In this document: positions 25,920-34,117 of the stretch, piece by piece
Layout: every line of letters starts with the position of its first letter
Position numbering within the stretch: position 1 is the stretch's first letter
Origin: Haloarcula halophila
GTDB lineage: Archaea > Halobacteriota > Halobacteria > Halobacteriales > Haloarculaceae
Direction: 5' to 3'
DNA length: 64,000 nt
Assembly (NCBI RefSeq): GCF_029278565.1
Contig: NZ_CP119560.1
Location: forward strand, 372,001-436,000
Notes under the pieces: model-generated
Seen by the model: only the letters and a program-made list of their open reading frames with translations
Told to the model about the DNA's origin: nothing
The model's database searches: none
Program-made: the position numbers and the translations under genes

Positions 25920-26885
25920 TCAGTCGTTGACGACGTTCCAGGGCTCGCCGCCCTCTAAGACCGTGCGGACGATGTCGGTCACCGTCCGCCGGCGCTGGTC
26001 GTTGGCCTCCTCGCTGTACCAGGCGACGTGTGGCGTCGTCAGCACGTCCGGGTGGTCCCGGAGCGGGTCGTCCGCGGCCGGGGGTTCCTCGGGGAAGACG
26101 TCCAGACCCGCGCCGGCGATCTCACCCGAGTCCAGGGCGTCGACGAGCGCTTGGCCGTCGACGATCGGGCCGCGAGCGACGTTGACGAAGTAGGCGTCCT
26201 CGTTCATCCGTTCGAAGGCGTCGGCGTCGAACATCCCGCGGGTCTCGGGGACCAGCGGGGAGTGGACGGTGACGAAGTCGGCCCGCTCCAACAGCTCCTC
26301 GAATTCCACGAGCGTCGCGGGGTCGTCGGCCACGTCCGCCTCGGAGAGGAAGGGATCGCTGGCGATCACGTCGGTTCCGAGTGCGTCGGCCCGCTCGCCG
26401 ACCGCGCGGCCGATCGCGCCGTAGCCGACGACGCCGACCGTCTGTGTCGAGAGCCGGTGGATCGGTGTCGCCACGTCACGGTCCCATCCGCCCGCAGCCA
26501 CGTCGGCGTCGTAGGGCTTCAGCCCGCGTGCGAGCGCGAGATACAGCGTCAGTGCGTGGACGGAGACCTCCTCCAGACAGTAGTCGGGAACGTTCGTGAC
26601 GGGAATCCCCCGCTCGCCGGCTGCCTCCACGTCGATGTTGTCGACGCCGATCCCGTACCGGGAGATCACCCGGCAGTCGGTCAGCGCGTCGATCGCCTCG
26701 GCGTTCAGGTCGTACCGGAGATTGATGACCGCGTCCGCACGGGCGAGCGTCTCGTGGGCGTCCTCGGCCGACTCGCCGACATCGCCGGTCAGTTCGACGA
26801 CCTCGGCGACCCCGTCGAGGCCCTCGCGTTCGATCGAGAGGTCCGTGAAGTCGTGGTCGGTCACGACGACAGTGTGTTCAGACAT
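25920..26885 (-). CDS. D-isomer-specific 2-hydroxyacid dehydrogenase, 321 aa
   Basis: NAD-dependent family: RYGIGVDNID at 76-85, dinucleotide loop GYGAIG at 154-159, catalytic Arg238 (VNVARGP), Glu267 (FPEEPP) and His286 (TTPHVAWYSEE). The variant HVAWYSEE tail is shared with the second paralogue at 38753-39727. Could reduce glyoxylate or hydroxypyruvate formed from pentose breakdown. In the sulfolactate model it could play the part of SlcC, the (S)-sulfolactate dehydrogenase of bacteria, which belongs to this same family. It follows the enolase-type dehydratase by 22 bases and is probably co-transcribed with it. Confidence 0.86.
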   Translation of the reverse strand: MSEHTVVVTDHDFTDLSIEREGLDGVAEVVELTGDVGESAEDAHETLARADAVINLRYDLNAEAIDALTDCRVISRYGIGVDNIDVEAAGERGIPVTNVPDYCLEEVSVHALTLYLALARGLKPYDADVAAGGWDRDVATPIHRLSTQTVGVVGYGAIGRAVGERADALGTDVIASDPFLSEADVADDPATLVEFEELLERADFVTVHSPLVPETRGMFDADAFERMNEDAYFVNVARGPIVDGQALVDALDSGEIAGAGLDVFPEEPPAADDPLRDHPDVLTTPHVAWYSEEANDQRRRTVTDIVRTVLEGGEPWNVVND

Positions 26886-26907
26886 AGTGTGAGAGAATTC
26901 GCGGGAC

Positions 26908-28173
26908 TCAGATGATCAGGTCGTAGCCGTCTACGAGGTACTCCTCGCAGATGTCACGGTCGAGTTCGACGCCCAGGCCGGGGCCTTCGGGGACGTCGAT
27001 GTAGCCGTCTTCGAGGATGGGGCCGGAGCCCTCGACCCGGTTGCACATGTCGTTCCACCACGGCACGTCCCGGGAGTGCCACTCCATACAGAGGAAGTTC
27101 GGGATGGCCGCCGAGACGTGTGCGCCGGCGACTGTCCCCAGCGGGCTGGAGATGTTGTGGGAGGCGACCGGAACGCCGTAGAGGTCACAGACCGTCGCGA
27201 TGTCGACGTACTCGCCCAGGCCACCGCACTTGTTCACGTCGGGCGCGGCGATGTCCATCATCCCCTCGCGGGCCGCTTCGTTGAACTGGTCCGTCTTCAC
27301 GAGGTTCTCGCCGGTCAGGACCGGCATGTCCAGGGCCTCGGTGACCCGTTTCTGGGACTCGGTCTTCTCCGGCGGGACGGGGTCTTCGAGCCACGCCAGG
27401 TCGAACCGTTCGAGTTTCTTGCCCAGCCGGATCGCGGTCTCGGTCGTGAAGTTCCAGTGGAGGTCCATCCCCAGGTCGATGTCGTAGCCGATCTCGTCCC
27501 GGACCGCCTCGACCAGGCTGACCTTGTGTTCCAGGGCCTCGTTGTCCATCCGCCGGTTGGCCTCGTCGTACTCGGCGTGGGTCGGCACGTCCAGATCGAA
27601 CTTCAGCGCCTCGAACCCCTCGTCGACGACCTCACGGGCCGCACGCGCGTAGCCCTCGGGCGTGTAGACGTCCTTCGGGTCGTGGTCGCGGGCCTCGCCC
27701 AGCGATTCGCCGCCGTGGGTGTCACAGTAGATCTTGATCTCGTCGCGGTACTTCCCGCCCAGCAGTTCGTAGACGGGCACGTCGAACAGCTTGCCCTTGA
27801 TGTCGTAACAGGCGGTCTCGATGGCCGTGAAGGCGGCCTGGCCGATGCGGCCACAGCCGGTGTAGCGCTGTTCGAGCAGTTCGCGGATGCGGTCGGTGTC
27901 CAGTGGGTTCTCGCCGACGAGGTCGACGTCCATCCGGCCGGCCATGTCCAGAGCTGCCTCGGCACGGAACGTCTCGCCCAGGCCGTAGACGCCGGAATCG
28001 GTCTCGACCTTGACGATGCCCCACGTGAAGTTGCCCGCGATGGCCATCGTCTTGATGTCGGTGATCTCGACATCTCGCTCGGGTGGGCGGTGAGTTTCCT
28101 CCATCCCCATGTCGCGCCAGGGGACGCCGCCGCCCTGTGGAATCCGGTAGTCGGGTTGATCGTCCTGTGTCAT
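26908..28173 (-). CDS. Enolase-superfamily sugar-acid dehydratase, 421 aa
   Basis: Mandelate racemase / muconate-lactonising type fold. The general-base region is KFDLD at 191-195. Mg ligands are Asp237 (MDLHW), Glu263 (WLEDP) and Glu289 (TGEN). The catalytic His339 is in ASHNISSPLG. Expected reaction: dehydration of an aldonic acid to the 2-keto-3-deoxy acid. Plausible substrates are xylonate or gluconate; residues for specificity cannot be read reliably. The 79-codon N-terminal extension of the open frame is Arg/Ser-rich and overlaps the GH3 gene, so I start at 28173 (MTQDDQPDYR), with a TATA-like element 30 nt upstream. It lies just downstream of GH3 in one minus-strand run. Confidence 0.85.
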   Translation of the reverse strand: MTQDDQPDYRIPQGGGVPWRDMGMEETHRPPERDVEITDIKTMAIAGNFTWGIVKVETDSGVYGLGETFRAEAALDMAGRMDVDLVGENPLDTDRIRELLEQRYTGCGRIGQAAFTAIETACYDIKGKLFDVPVYELLGGKYRDEIKIYCDTHGGESLGEARDHDPKDVYTPEGYARAAREVVDEGFEALKFDLDVPTHAEYDEANRRMDNEALEHKVSLVEAVRDEIGYDIDLGMDLHWNFTTETAIRLGKKLERFDLAWLEDPVPPEKTESQKRVTEALDMPVLTGENLVKTDQFNEAAREGMMDIAAPDVNKCGGLGEYVDIATVCDLYGVPVASHNISSPLGTVAGAHVSAAIPNFLCMEWHSRDVPWWNDMCNRVEGSGPILEDGYIDVPEGPGLGVELDRDICEEYLVDGYDLII

Positions 28174-28199
28174 CACCTGTGGAGTCGTGGATTGCCCGG

Positions 28200-28209
28200 T
28201 TAAAGATTG
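28200..28209 (-). promoter_or_regulatory. TATA-like box for the dehydratase gene
   Basis: CAATCTTTAA on the minus strand about 30 nt before the ATG at 28173; it supports the short start. Confidence 0.4.
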
Positions 28210-28216
28210 TGGTGGG

Positions 28217-30445
28217 CTATCGGGTCCGGACGGTCGACGCGGCGCGGTGGGGTCGCCGGTCCGGCCGCGTGGGTTCCCCGCGCAGTTCCACGGTCGCCCG
28301 CCCACGACTGTCGGCAGCCGACCGGCCCACGAGGAGGTCGACGGTCCCCGGCTCCACGACGAGTCGCCCGTCGCGGTCGTGGACGGCCAGCGTCGCCGTC
28401 GGAAGGGCAAACGTCACCGTCGCCCGCGCCCCGGCGTCGAGGTCGAGGCGCTCGAACCCGACCAGTTTCCGCTCGGGCCGGACCGTACGCCCGCCCCTGT
28501 GGCGGGCGTACAACTGGACGACCTCGCTGCCAGCCCTGTCGGCCACGTTCTCGACGCTGACGGATACGGTGATCGTACCGTCAGTCTGACTCTCCTCGGC
28601 GGCGACCGAGCACTCGCCGTACTCGAAGGCCGCGTAACTCTCCCCGTGGCCGAACGGGAACAGCGGCGTCCCTTCGGTGAAGACGTACTCGCCCCGGGAG
28701 ACAGCGTCCTGTCGGTAGTGGATCGGCAACTGGCCCACCGACCGCGGGAGCGAGACCGGGAGCCGGCCACCGGGGTCGGCTCCCAGCAACACGTCCGCGA
28801 TGGCGGCCCCGCCCTCTTGCCCGGGGAGCCACGCAGCCACTGTCGCGTCGGCCCGCTCGACCACGTCCGGGACCGCGAGCGGGCGACCGCTGACGAGAAC
28901 TGCCACGAGGGGCGTCCCCGTCGCCGCCACTCGCTCGATCAGCTCCGACTGCCGGCCTGGGAGTCCGAGTTCGGCACGGTCCAGGGCCTCACCGGCCGTC
29001 CCCGGCGAGTCACGCTCGACATCGATTCCGGACTGGCCGCCGACGCAGGCGACCGCCACATCCGCGCCGCGGGCGGCTTCCACCGCCGCTTCGATGTCGT
29101 CGTCCGGGCCGGCCCGGACCCCACAGCCCTCTGCGTACGCTACCGCGGCCACGCGCTCGCGAAGGGCGGCTCGCGGCGTCACCACCTCGATGCCACCGTC
29201 GGCGTTCTCAGCGCCGGCGTACGAGTAGTTCCCCAGCAGGTTCCGGCCCGCGTCGGCGTTTGGACCGACGACGGCGACCGACGAGGCATCCGCCAGCGGA
29301 AGGACACCGTCGGTTTCCAACAGCACCAGCGACCTGCGCGCGGCCCGGCGGGCGAGCGAGCGAACGGCGTCGGTCCCGAACGCTTCGTGTGCTTGCTCGG
29401 GGTCCGGGGTTGAATCGGACGCCGCGAACAGTCCCGCGTCGGCCTTCTGTCGGAGGTGGCGACCGACTGCCCTGTCGACAGTCGATTCGTCGACCTGGCC
29501 GTCCCTAACCGCGCCGACCAACCGGTCGCCGAAACACTCGGTCTCGGGGAGTTCCACGTCGATACCAGCCTCGATTGCCTGGACACCGGCCGCGGTCCTG
29601 TCGGGGGCGACGCCGTAGTCGTCGGCCAGCATCTCGATCCCTCGACCGTCCGAGACGACAGTCCCCCGGAACCCCCACTCCTCGCGGAGCAGTTCGGTCA
29701 GCAACCGCCGGTTCGCGTGACAGGGGACCCCGTCGACGGTGTTGTACGCTGCCATCACCGACGGCGCGCCAGCGTCGATCCCGGCCCGGAACGGGATCAG
29801 ATCGGCGTCGCGCAGCTCGCCGAGGCAGGCCTTCGGGCGCGCACGGTTGCGCCCGCCCGCGGGTCGTCCGTGCCCGACGAAGTGTTTCAGCGTGGCGTCG
29901 ACGCCGCTGTCGCCCAGTCCCCCGACGACTGCCCGTGTGAATTCGGCGGCCAGTGCCGGATCCTCGCCGAAGGTCTCCTCGATCCGCCCCCAGCGGGGTT
30001 CGACGCCCAGGTCCGCGACCGGCGAGAGGGTCACCTGACAGCCCACTGCTCGCAGTTGCTCGCCGACCGCCACCGCGACCTCGCGCGCGAGGGCGGGGTC
30101 CCAGCTACTGGCCAGCCCGATGGCCTGGGGGACCGTCGCCCCGCGACGGCCGGCGTAGCCACAGAGGCTCTCCTCGCGGACGAACGCCGGAATCCCGTGG
30201 GGTGTCTCCGCCCGGAGGAACGACTGGATGTCGGCGACGACGCCCGCGAGTTCGGTCGGTTCGAGGCCGCTCTCGCGGCCGACCCGCGTCACGCGACCGA
30301 TTCCGTGCGGAATCTCGGCACGTGCCCGCTCGCGGGAGAACGCGCCGTCGTCAAGCAGGGACCCGATCCGGACGGTCCCGAGTTGTGCGACCTTCGCGTC
30401 GAGGGACAACTCGGCGACGAGGTCGTCGATCGCTGGTCCTGTCAT
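28217..30445 (-). CDS. GH3 beta-glycosidase (beta-xylosidase/beta-glucosidase type), 742 aa
   Basis: Three-part GH3 architecture. The N-terminal TIM barrel has KH at 187-188 and nucleophile Asp266 in GTVVSDGRG, the alpha/beta sandwich follows, and the C-terminus is fibronectin III-like with FPFGHGESYAAFEY. GIDVELPE after the barrel is more xylosidase-like than glucosidase-like. No signal peptide is visible, so the enzyme should act in the cytoplasm on imported oligosaccharides. The start at 30445 (MTGPAIDDLV) is preferred over an in-frame ATG 16 codons upstream that encodes an untypical hydrophobic leader. Divergent from the GH31 gene with 91 bases between starts. Confidence 0.88.
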   Translation of the reverse strand: MTGPAIDDLVAELSLDAKVAQLGTVRIGSLLDDGAFSRERARAEIPHGIGRVTRVGRESGLEPTELAGVVADIQSFLRAETPHGIPAFVREESLCGYAGRRGATVPQAIGLASSWDPALAREVAVAVGEQLRAVGCQVTLSPVADLGVEPRWGRIEETFGEDPALAAEFTRAVVGGLGDSGVDATLKHFVGHGRPAGGRNRARPKACLGELRDADLIPFRAGIDAGAPSVMAAYNTVDGVPCHANRRLLTELLREEWGFRGTVVSDGRGIEMLADDYGVAPDRTAAGVQAIEAGIDVELPETECFGDRLVGAVRDGQVDESTVDRAVGRHLRQKADAGLFAASDSTPDPEQAHEAFGTDAVRSLARRAARRSLVLLETDGVLPLADASSVAVVGPNADAGRNLLGNYSYAGAENADGGIEVVTPRAALRERVAAVAYAEGCGVRAGPDDDIEAAVEAARGADVAVACVGGQSGIDVERDSPGTAGEALDRAELGLPGRQSELIERVAATGTPLVAVLVSGRPLAVPDVVERADATVAAWLPGQEGGAAIADVLLGADPGGRLPVSLPRSVGQLPIHYRQDAVSRGEYVFTEGTPLFPFGHGESYAAFEYGECSVAAEESQTDGTITVSVSVENVADRAGSEVVQLYARHRGGRTVRPERKLVGFERLDLDAGARATVTFALPTATLAVHDRDGRLVVEPGTVDLLVGRSAADSRGRATVELRGEPTRPDRRPHRAASTVRTR

Positions 30446-30503
30446 GGGGTGTTCGTCCCGAGTATCGACGCCCACCGAAAAAAAGCCACGCACGACGGGG
30501 TAG

Positions 30504-30511
30504 TTTTATTA
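30504..30511 (+). promoter_or_regulatory. TATA box for GH31 gene
   Basis: TTTTATTA centred about 29 nt before the ATG at 30537; leaderless geometry. Confidence 0.6.
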
Positions 30512-30536
30512 CCGAGAGACGCCCCCACCCGATAGG

Positions 30537-32879
30537 ATGACCAGCGAACGCATTACCGTCGCCGCCGTGGCCGACTACGAGGTCGACGGACAGCGGGTCC
30601 GGTTCGACTGTGAGATCGACGCCCCGGAGCCGGTGACCGACCGCACCGTCCCGGTGACACTGACCGTCTACGACCCGCGGACCTTCCGGTTCGAACTGCT
30701 CGCCAACCCCGAGACACACACGGACAGCGAGTACCCGCCCGTCGAAACCGACGCCGTCGAGACCGACGTGGCGCTGGACATCGTGGAGTCCAACGGCACA
30801 CTCACCGTCGACACCGGCGCGCTCTCGATCACCGTCGGCCTCGACGAGTGGTCTTTCGCCGTGGTGGACGCCGATACCGGCGAGACGGTCTTCGAGGAAC
30901 AGCGGGCCGATCCCGACGTGTTCGGCCGCCAGCGAGTCGACGCACTGGGGTTCACCCAGGAGGAGATCAACCACAACCCCCGGCGGGTCGACCGGACCGG
31001 AACCTCGTTCCGGCTCTCGCCCGACGAGAAGATCTACGGCGCCGGCGAGCAGTTCGTCGAGTTCGACCGCCGTGGCCGGGAACTGGACCTCTGGCACCAG
31101 GAACCGCTCGGCACGGAGACCGAGCGGGCCTACAAGAACATCCCCTTCCACCTCTCGACGAACGGGTACGGCCTCCTGCTGGATACCACCGCGCGGGTCC
31201 ACTACGACTTCGGGAAGACCTCCACTGCTTCGGGGACGATGTCGGTCGCCGACGACGACTTCTCGTTCGTCTTCTTCTACGGGCCGGAGTTCAACGACAT
31301 CCTCCAGCGGTACACCGCCGTCACCGGCCGTCCCTCGCGGCCACCCAAGTGGTCGTTCGGAACGTGGATGTCCCGACTGGGCTACGAGTCTCGCGAGGAA
31401 CTGGAGGACGTAGCAGCGCGCTTGCGCGAGGAGGAGATTCCCAGCGACGTGCTCCACCTCGATCCGTTCTGGATGCGGGCGAACAAGTCCACGGACCTGG
31501 AGTGGGACACCGAGCAGTTCCCCGATCCCGAGGGGATGATCGACGAGTTACGCGAGGACGACTTCCGGCTCTCCCTGTGGGAACACCCCCACGTCCCCGT
31601 CGGGACCGAAGCCTTCGAGGAGGGGGTCGACGAGGGCTACTTCGTCACCGACGGCACCGGCGACGCCTACGTGATGGACAACACCTGCCAGGGCGACTAC
31701 CGCGGGGCGCTCGTAGACTTCACCGACCCCGACGCCGTCGAGTGGTGGAAGGCCAAACACCACCGACTCCTCGAACAGGGCGTCGCCGTCTTCAAGACCG
31801 ACTACGGCGAGTACGTTCCCGAGGACGCCGTCTTCGCCAACGGCCGGAGCGGGAAGACGATGCACAACCTCTACCCGTACCTCTACAACGAAGCGGTCTA
31901 CGAAGCCGTCGGTGAGGTCAACGGCCCCGAGGAGGCCGTCGTCTGGGGCCGGTCGGCCTGGACCGGGAGCCAGGCGTTCCCGATGCACTGGGGCGGTGAC
32001 CCACAGACCAGTTGGAACGGGATGAGCGCGGCGCTTCGCGGCGGACTCTCCGCCTCGCTGTCGGGCATCGCCTTCTGGAGCCACGACATCGGCGGCTTCC
32101 GCGGCACGCCCGACGACGACGTCTACACCCGCTGGGCGCAGTTCGGCCTCCTCTCGTCGAACAGCCGGTGTCACGGGACCACGCCGCGGGAACCCTGGGA
32201 GTTCGGCGAGCAGGCCCTGGACGTCTTCCGGGAGTACGCCCGCCTTCGCTACCGGTTGCTCCCGTACCTCTACACGTACGCGGAGGTCGCCGCCCGGACC
32301 GGCCTCCCGGTCGTGCGCCCGCTGGTTCTGGAGTACCAGGACGACCCGACGGTCCACCGCATGGACACGCAGTATCTCCTGGGCGAGGATCTGCTTGTCG
32401 CGCCGGTCTTCGAGGAGAGTGGGACCCGGTCGGTGTATCTCCCGGAGGGCGAGTGGCGCGATTACTGGACCGGACAGCGTCACGAGGGCGGCCGGACCGT
32501 CGACGTCGACGTCTCCATCAGCGAGATGCCGGTGTTCGTCCGGGCCGGCAGTGTCCTCCCGGAACGCGAACCCACCCAGTCGGTCCAGCCCGGGACGCCC
32601 GCGGAACTGGAACTCGACGCGACACTGGCGGACGGCCACGCAGAGGGTCGGTTCTACGACGCGGACGCGGACGCACTCGTCGAGTTCACGGTCGACGCCG
32701 GCGGTGACACCCTGTCGGTCGACCTCGGGGCGTGCACGGCCGACCGCGTGACCGTGACCATCCGCGACGCGGCCCCCGAGACGGTCGTCGTCGACGGTGA
32801 GACGCTGGAGGCGGTCAGTACTGACCCCGACGCCGGTACCTGGACCGATACCGGAACCGGCGTGACGATCGTCGTCTGA
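30537..32879 (+). CDS. GH31 alpha-glycosidase, YicI-like alpha-xylosidase, 780 aa
   Basis: Full GH31 layout: N-terminal beta-sandwich (about 1-230), catalytic barrel, C-terminal beta domains. Nucleophile Asp422 lies in FKTDYGE and acid/base Asp488 in MHWGGD. IYGAGEQF, YKNIPFHLSTNGYG, HLDPFWMR, GLSASLSG..FWSHDIGGF and YLLGEDLLVAPVF all follow E. coli YicI, an alpha-xylosidase. No signal peptide, so cytoplasmic. Expected to release xylose from isoprimeverose-like xyloglucan fragments. Bacterial sulfoquinovosidases (YihQ) are also GH31, but I do not see the Arg/Trp sulfonate-binding segment, so I favour the xylosidase reading. Confidence 0.87.
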   Translation: MTSERITVAAVADYEVDGQRVRFDCEIDAPEPVTDRTVPVTLTVYDPRTFRFELLANPETHTDSEYPPVETDAVETDVALDIVESNGTLTVDTGALSITVGLDEWSFAVVDADTGETVFEEQRADPDVFGRQRVDALGFTQEEINHNPRRVDRTGTSFRLSPDEKIYGAGEQFVEFDRRGRELDLWHQEPLGTETERAYKNIPFHLSTNGYGLLLDTTARVHYDFGKTSTASGTMSVADDDFSFVFFYGPEFNDILQRYTAVTGRPSRPPKWSFGTWMSRLGYESREELEDVAARLREEEIPSDVLHLDPFWMRANKSTDLEWDTEQFPDPEGMIDELREDDFRLSLWEHPHVPVGTEAFEEGVDEGYFVTDGTGDAYVMDNTCQGDYRGALVDFTDPDAVEWWKAKHHRLLEQGVAVFKTDYGEYVPEDAVFANGRSGKTMHNLYPYLYNEAVYEAVGEVNGPEEAVVWGRSAWTGSQAFPMHWGGDPQTSWNGMSAALRGGLSASLSGIAFWSHDIGGFRGTPDDDVYTRWAQFGLLSSNSRCHGTTPREPWEFGEQALDVFREYARLRYRLLPYLYTYAEVAARTGLPVVRPLVLEYQDDPTVHRMDTQYLLGEDLLVAPVFEESGTRSVYLPEGEWRDYWTGQRHEGGRTVDVDVSISEMPVFVRAGSVLPEREPTQSVQPGTPAELELDATLADGHAEGRFYDADADALVEFTVDAGGDTLSVDLGACTADRVTVTIRDAAPETVVVDGETLEAVSTDPDAGTWTDTGTGVTIVV

Positions 32880-32886
32880 GGGGTGG

Positions 32887-32894
32887 ATTTATTA
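32887..32894 (+). promoter_or_regulatory. TATA-like box for ABC ATPase gene
   Basis: ATTTATTA just after the GH31 stop. It is about 46 nt before the ATG at 32937, so a transcript from here would carry a short leader of about 20 nt. Confidence 0.35.
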
Positions 32895-32936
32895 ATCGAG
32901 ATGCTGAATGGTGCGGTAACGAACCACGGTGATACA

Positions 32937-34064
32937 ATGGGACGCCTACAACTGAACGACCTGACGAAAGTATTCGAATCGGGCGCTAACGACATCGTTG
33001 CAGTCAACGAACTGAATATCGACATTCGGGACGGGGAGTTTCTCGTCCTAGTTGGCCCGTCGGGCTGTGGGAAGTCGACGACACTCCGGTGTATCGCCGG
33101 ACTGGAGCGGACGACATCCGGGCAGATCCTCCTCGACGACCGGGACATCACACACCGCAAACCCAAAGAGCGCAACATGGCGATGGTGTTCCAGAACTAC
33201 GCGCTCTATCCTCACATGTCCGTCCGGAAGAACATCGGCTACGGGCTGAAGATCACGAGCGACCTGGACAAAGACGAGATCAACCAGCGCGTCGAGCAGA
33301 CCGCGGAACTGCTTGAGATCAAGGAACTGCTCGATAAGGAGCCCGGTGACCTCTCCGGTGGGCAGCAACAGCGTGTCGCCCTGGGTCGGGCGATCATCCG
33401 TGAACCGGAGGTGTTCCTGATGGACGAGCCGCTGTCGAACCTCGACGCGAAGCTCCGGACGACGATGCGGACCGAGATCCAGCAACTCCAGCAGGATATG
33501 GATATCACGACGATCTACGTCACCCACGACCAGACCGAGGCGATGACGATGGGCGACCGGATCGCGATCCTCGACGATGGCGAACTCCAGCAGATCGGCG
33601 AACCCCTGGAATGTTATCACCGGCCGGTCAACCAGTTCGTCGCCGGGTTCATCGGCTCTCCGAGCATGAACTTCCTTTCCGTCCGTCAGAGCGACGACCA
33701 GCTCGAACACGACGAGTTTACGTACGATATCTCCACTGAGACCCAGGAGGCACTCACCGAGGCCAGCCGGAACCTGACACTCGGTATCCGGCCGGAGCAT
33801 ATCCAACTGGTTGGCGGTGACGAGGCGAACGCAGTCCCGACGACAATCCAGGTCGTCGAACCGATGGGCGAAGTAACCTACGCGTATTTCGAGGTCGGTG
33901 GCCAGAACTACACCGCCAGCATCGACGGTGAACGCCGGATCGAGTCCGGTGACGAGGTCCACGTCGTTTTCCCGGAGGAGAAGATCCACCTCTTCGACGG
34001 CCGGAACGGAGCGGCAGTCAAGAACAGCGAACTCGACGAGACGTTCGACACGGTCCGGGCGTAA
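32937..34064 (+). CDS. Sugar ABC transporter ATPase (MalK/UgpC type), 375 aa
   Basis: Walker A GPSGCGKS at 40-47, Q loop in MVFQNYALYPHMSV, signature LSGGQQQRVALGRAI, Walker B VFLMDEPLSNLDAKLR and H loop VTHDQTEA. A C-terminal TOBE/MalK regulatory domain (from about 240; GIRPEHIQLV) follows. The protein begins MGRLQLNDLT; further in-frame ATGs upstream (32883, 32901) lie at or before the TATA-like element. It should energise the permeases at 23.9-25.8 kb. The next gene is the IclR regulator. Confidence 0.9.
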   Translation: MGRLQLNDLTKVFESGANDIVAVNELNIDIRDGEFLVLVGPSGCGKSTTLRCIAGLERTTSGQILLDDRDITHRKPKERNMAMVFQNYALYPHMSVRKNIGYGLKITSDLDKDEINQRVEQTAELLEIKELLDKEPGDLSGGQQQRVALGRAIIREPEVFLMDEPLSNLDAKLRTTMRTEIQQLQQDMDITTIYVTHDQTEAMTMGDRIAILDDGELQQIGEPLECYHRPVNQFVAGFIGSPSMNFLSVRQSDDQLEHDEFTYDISTETQEALTEASRNLTLGIRPEHIQLVGGDEANAVPTTIQVVEPMGEVTYAYFEVGGQNYTASIDGERRIESGDEVHVVFPEEKIHLFDGRNGAAVKNSELDETFDTVRA

Positions 34065-34085
34065 CCCCCGTTTGTTTCTCGCGAA

Positions 34086-34093
34086 CAATTAAG
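34086..34093 (+). promoter_or_regulatory. TATA box for IclR regulator
   Basis: CAATTAAG centred about 28 nt before the ATG at 34118; leaderless geometry. Confidence 0.55.
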
Positions 34094-34117
34094 TGTGTAC
34101 TCGCCATACTGTCGAGT

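Noticed and set aside
28174-28410. 79-codon N-terminal extension of the enolase-type dehydratase
   Set aside because: Arg/Ser/Pro-rich shadow of the GH3 gene in another frame; a TATA-like box fits the start at 28173.
30537-32879. GH31 enzyme as a sulfoquinovosidase
   Set aside because: The family fits, but the catalytic surroundings (HLDPFWMR, FKTDYGE, MHWGGD) follow the alpha-xylosidase YicI, and I see no YihQ-like Arg/Trp sulfonate-binding segment. Kept only as an alternative in the pathway finding.
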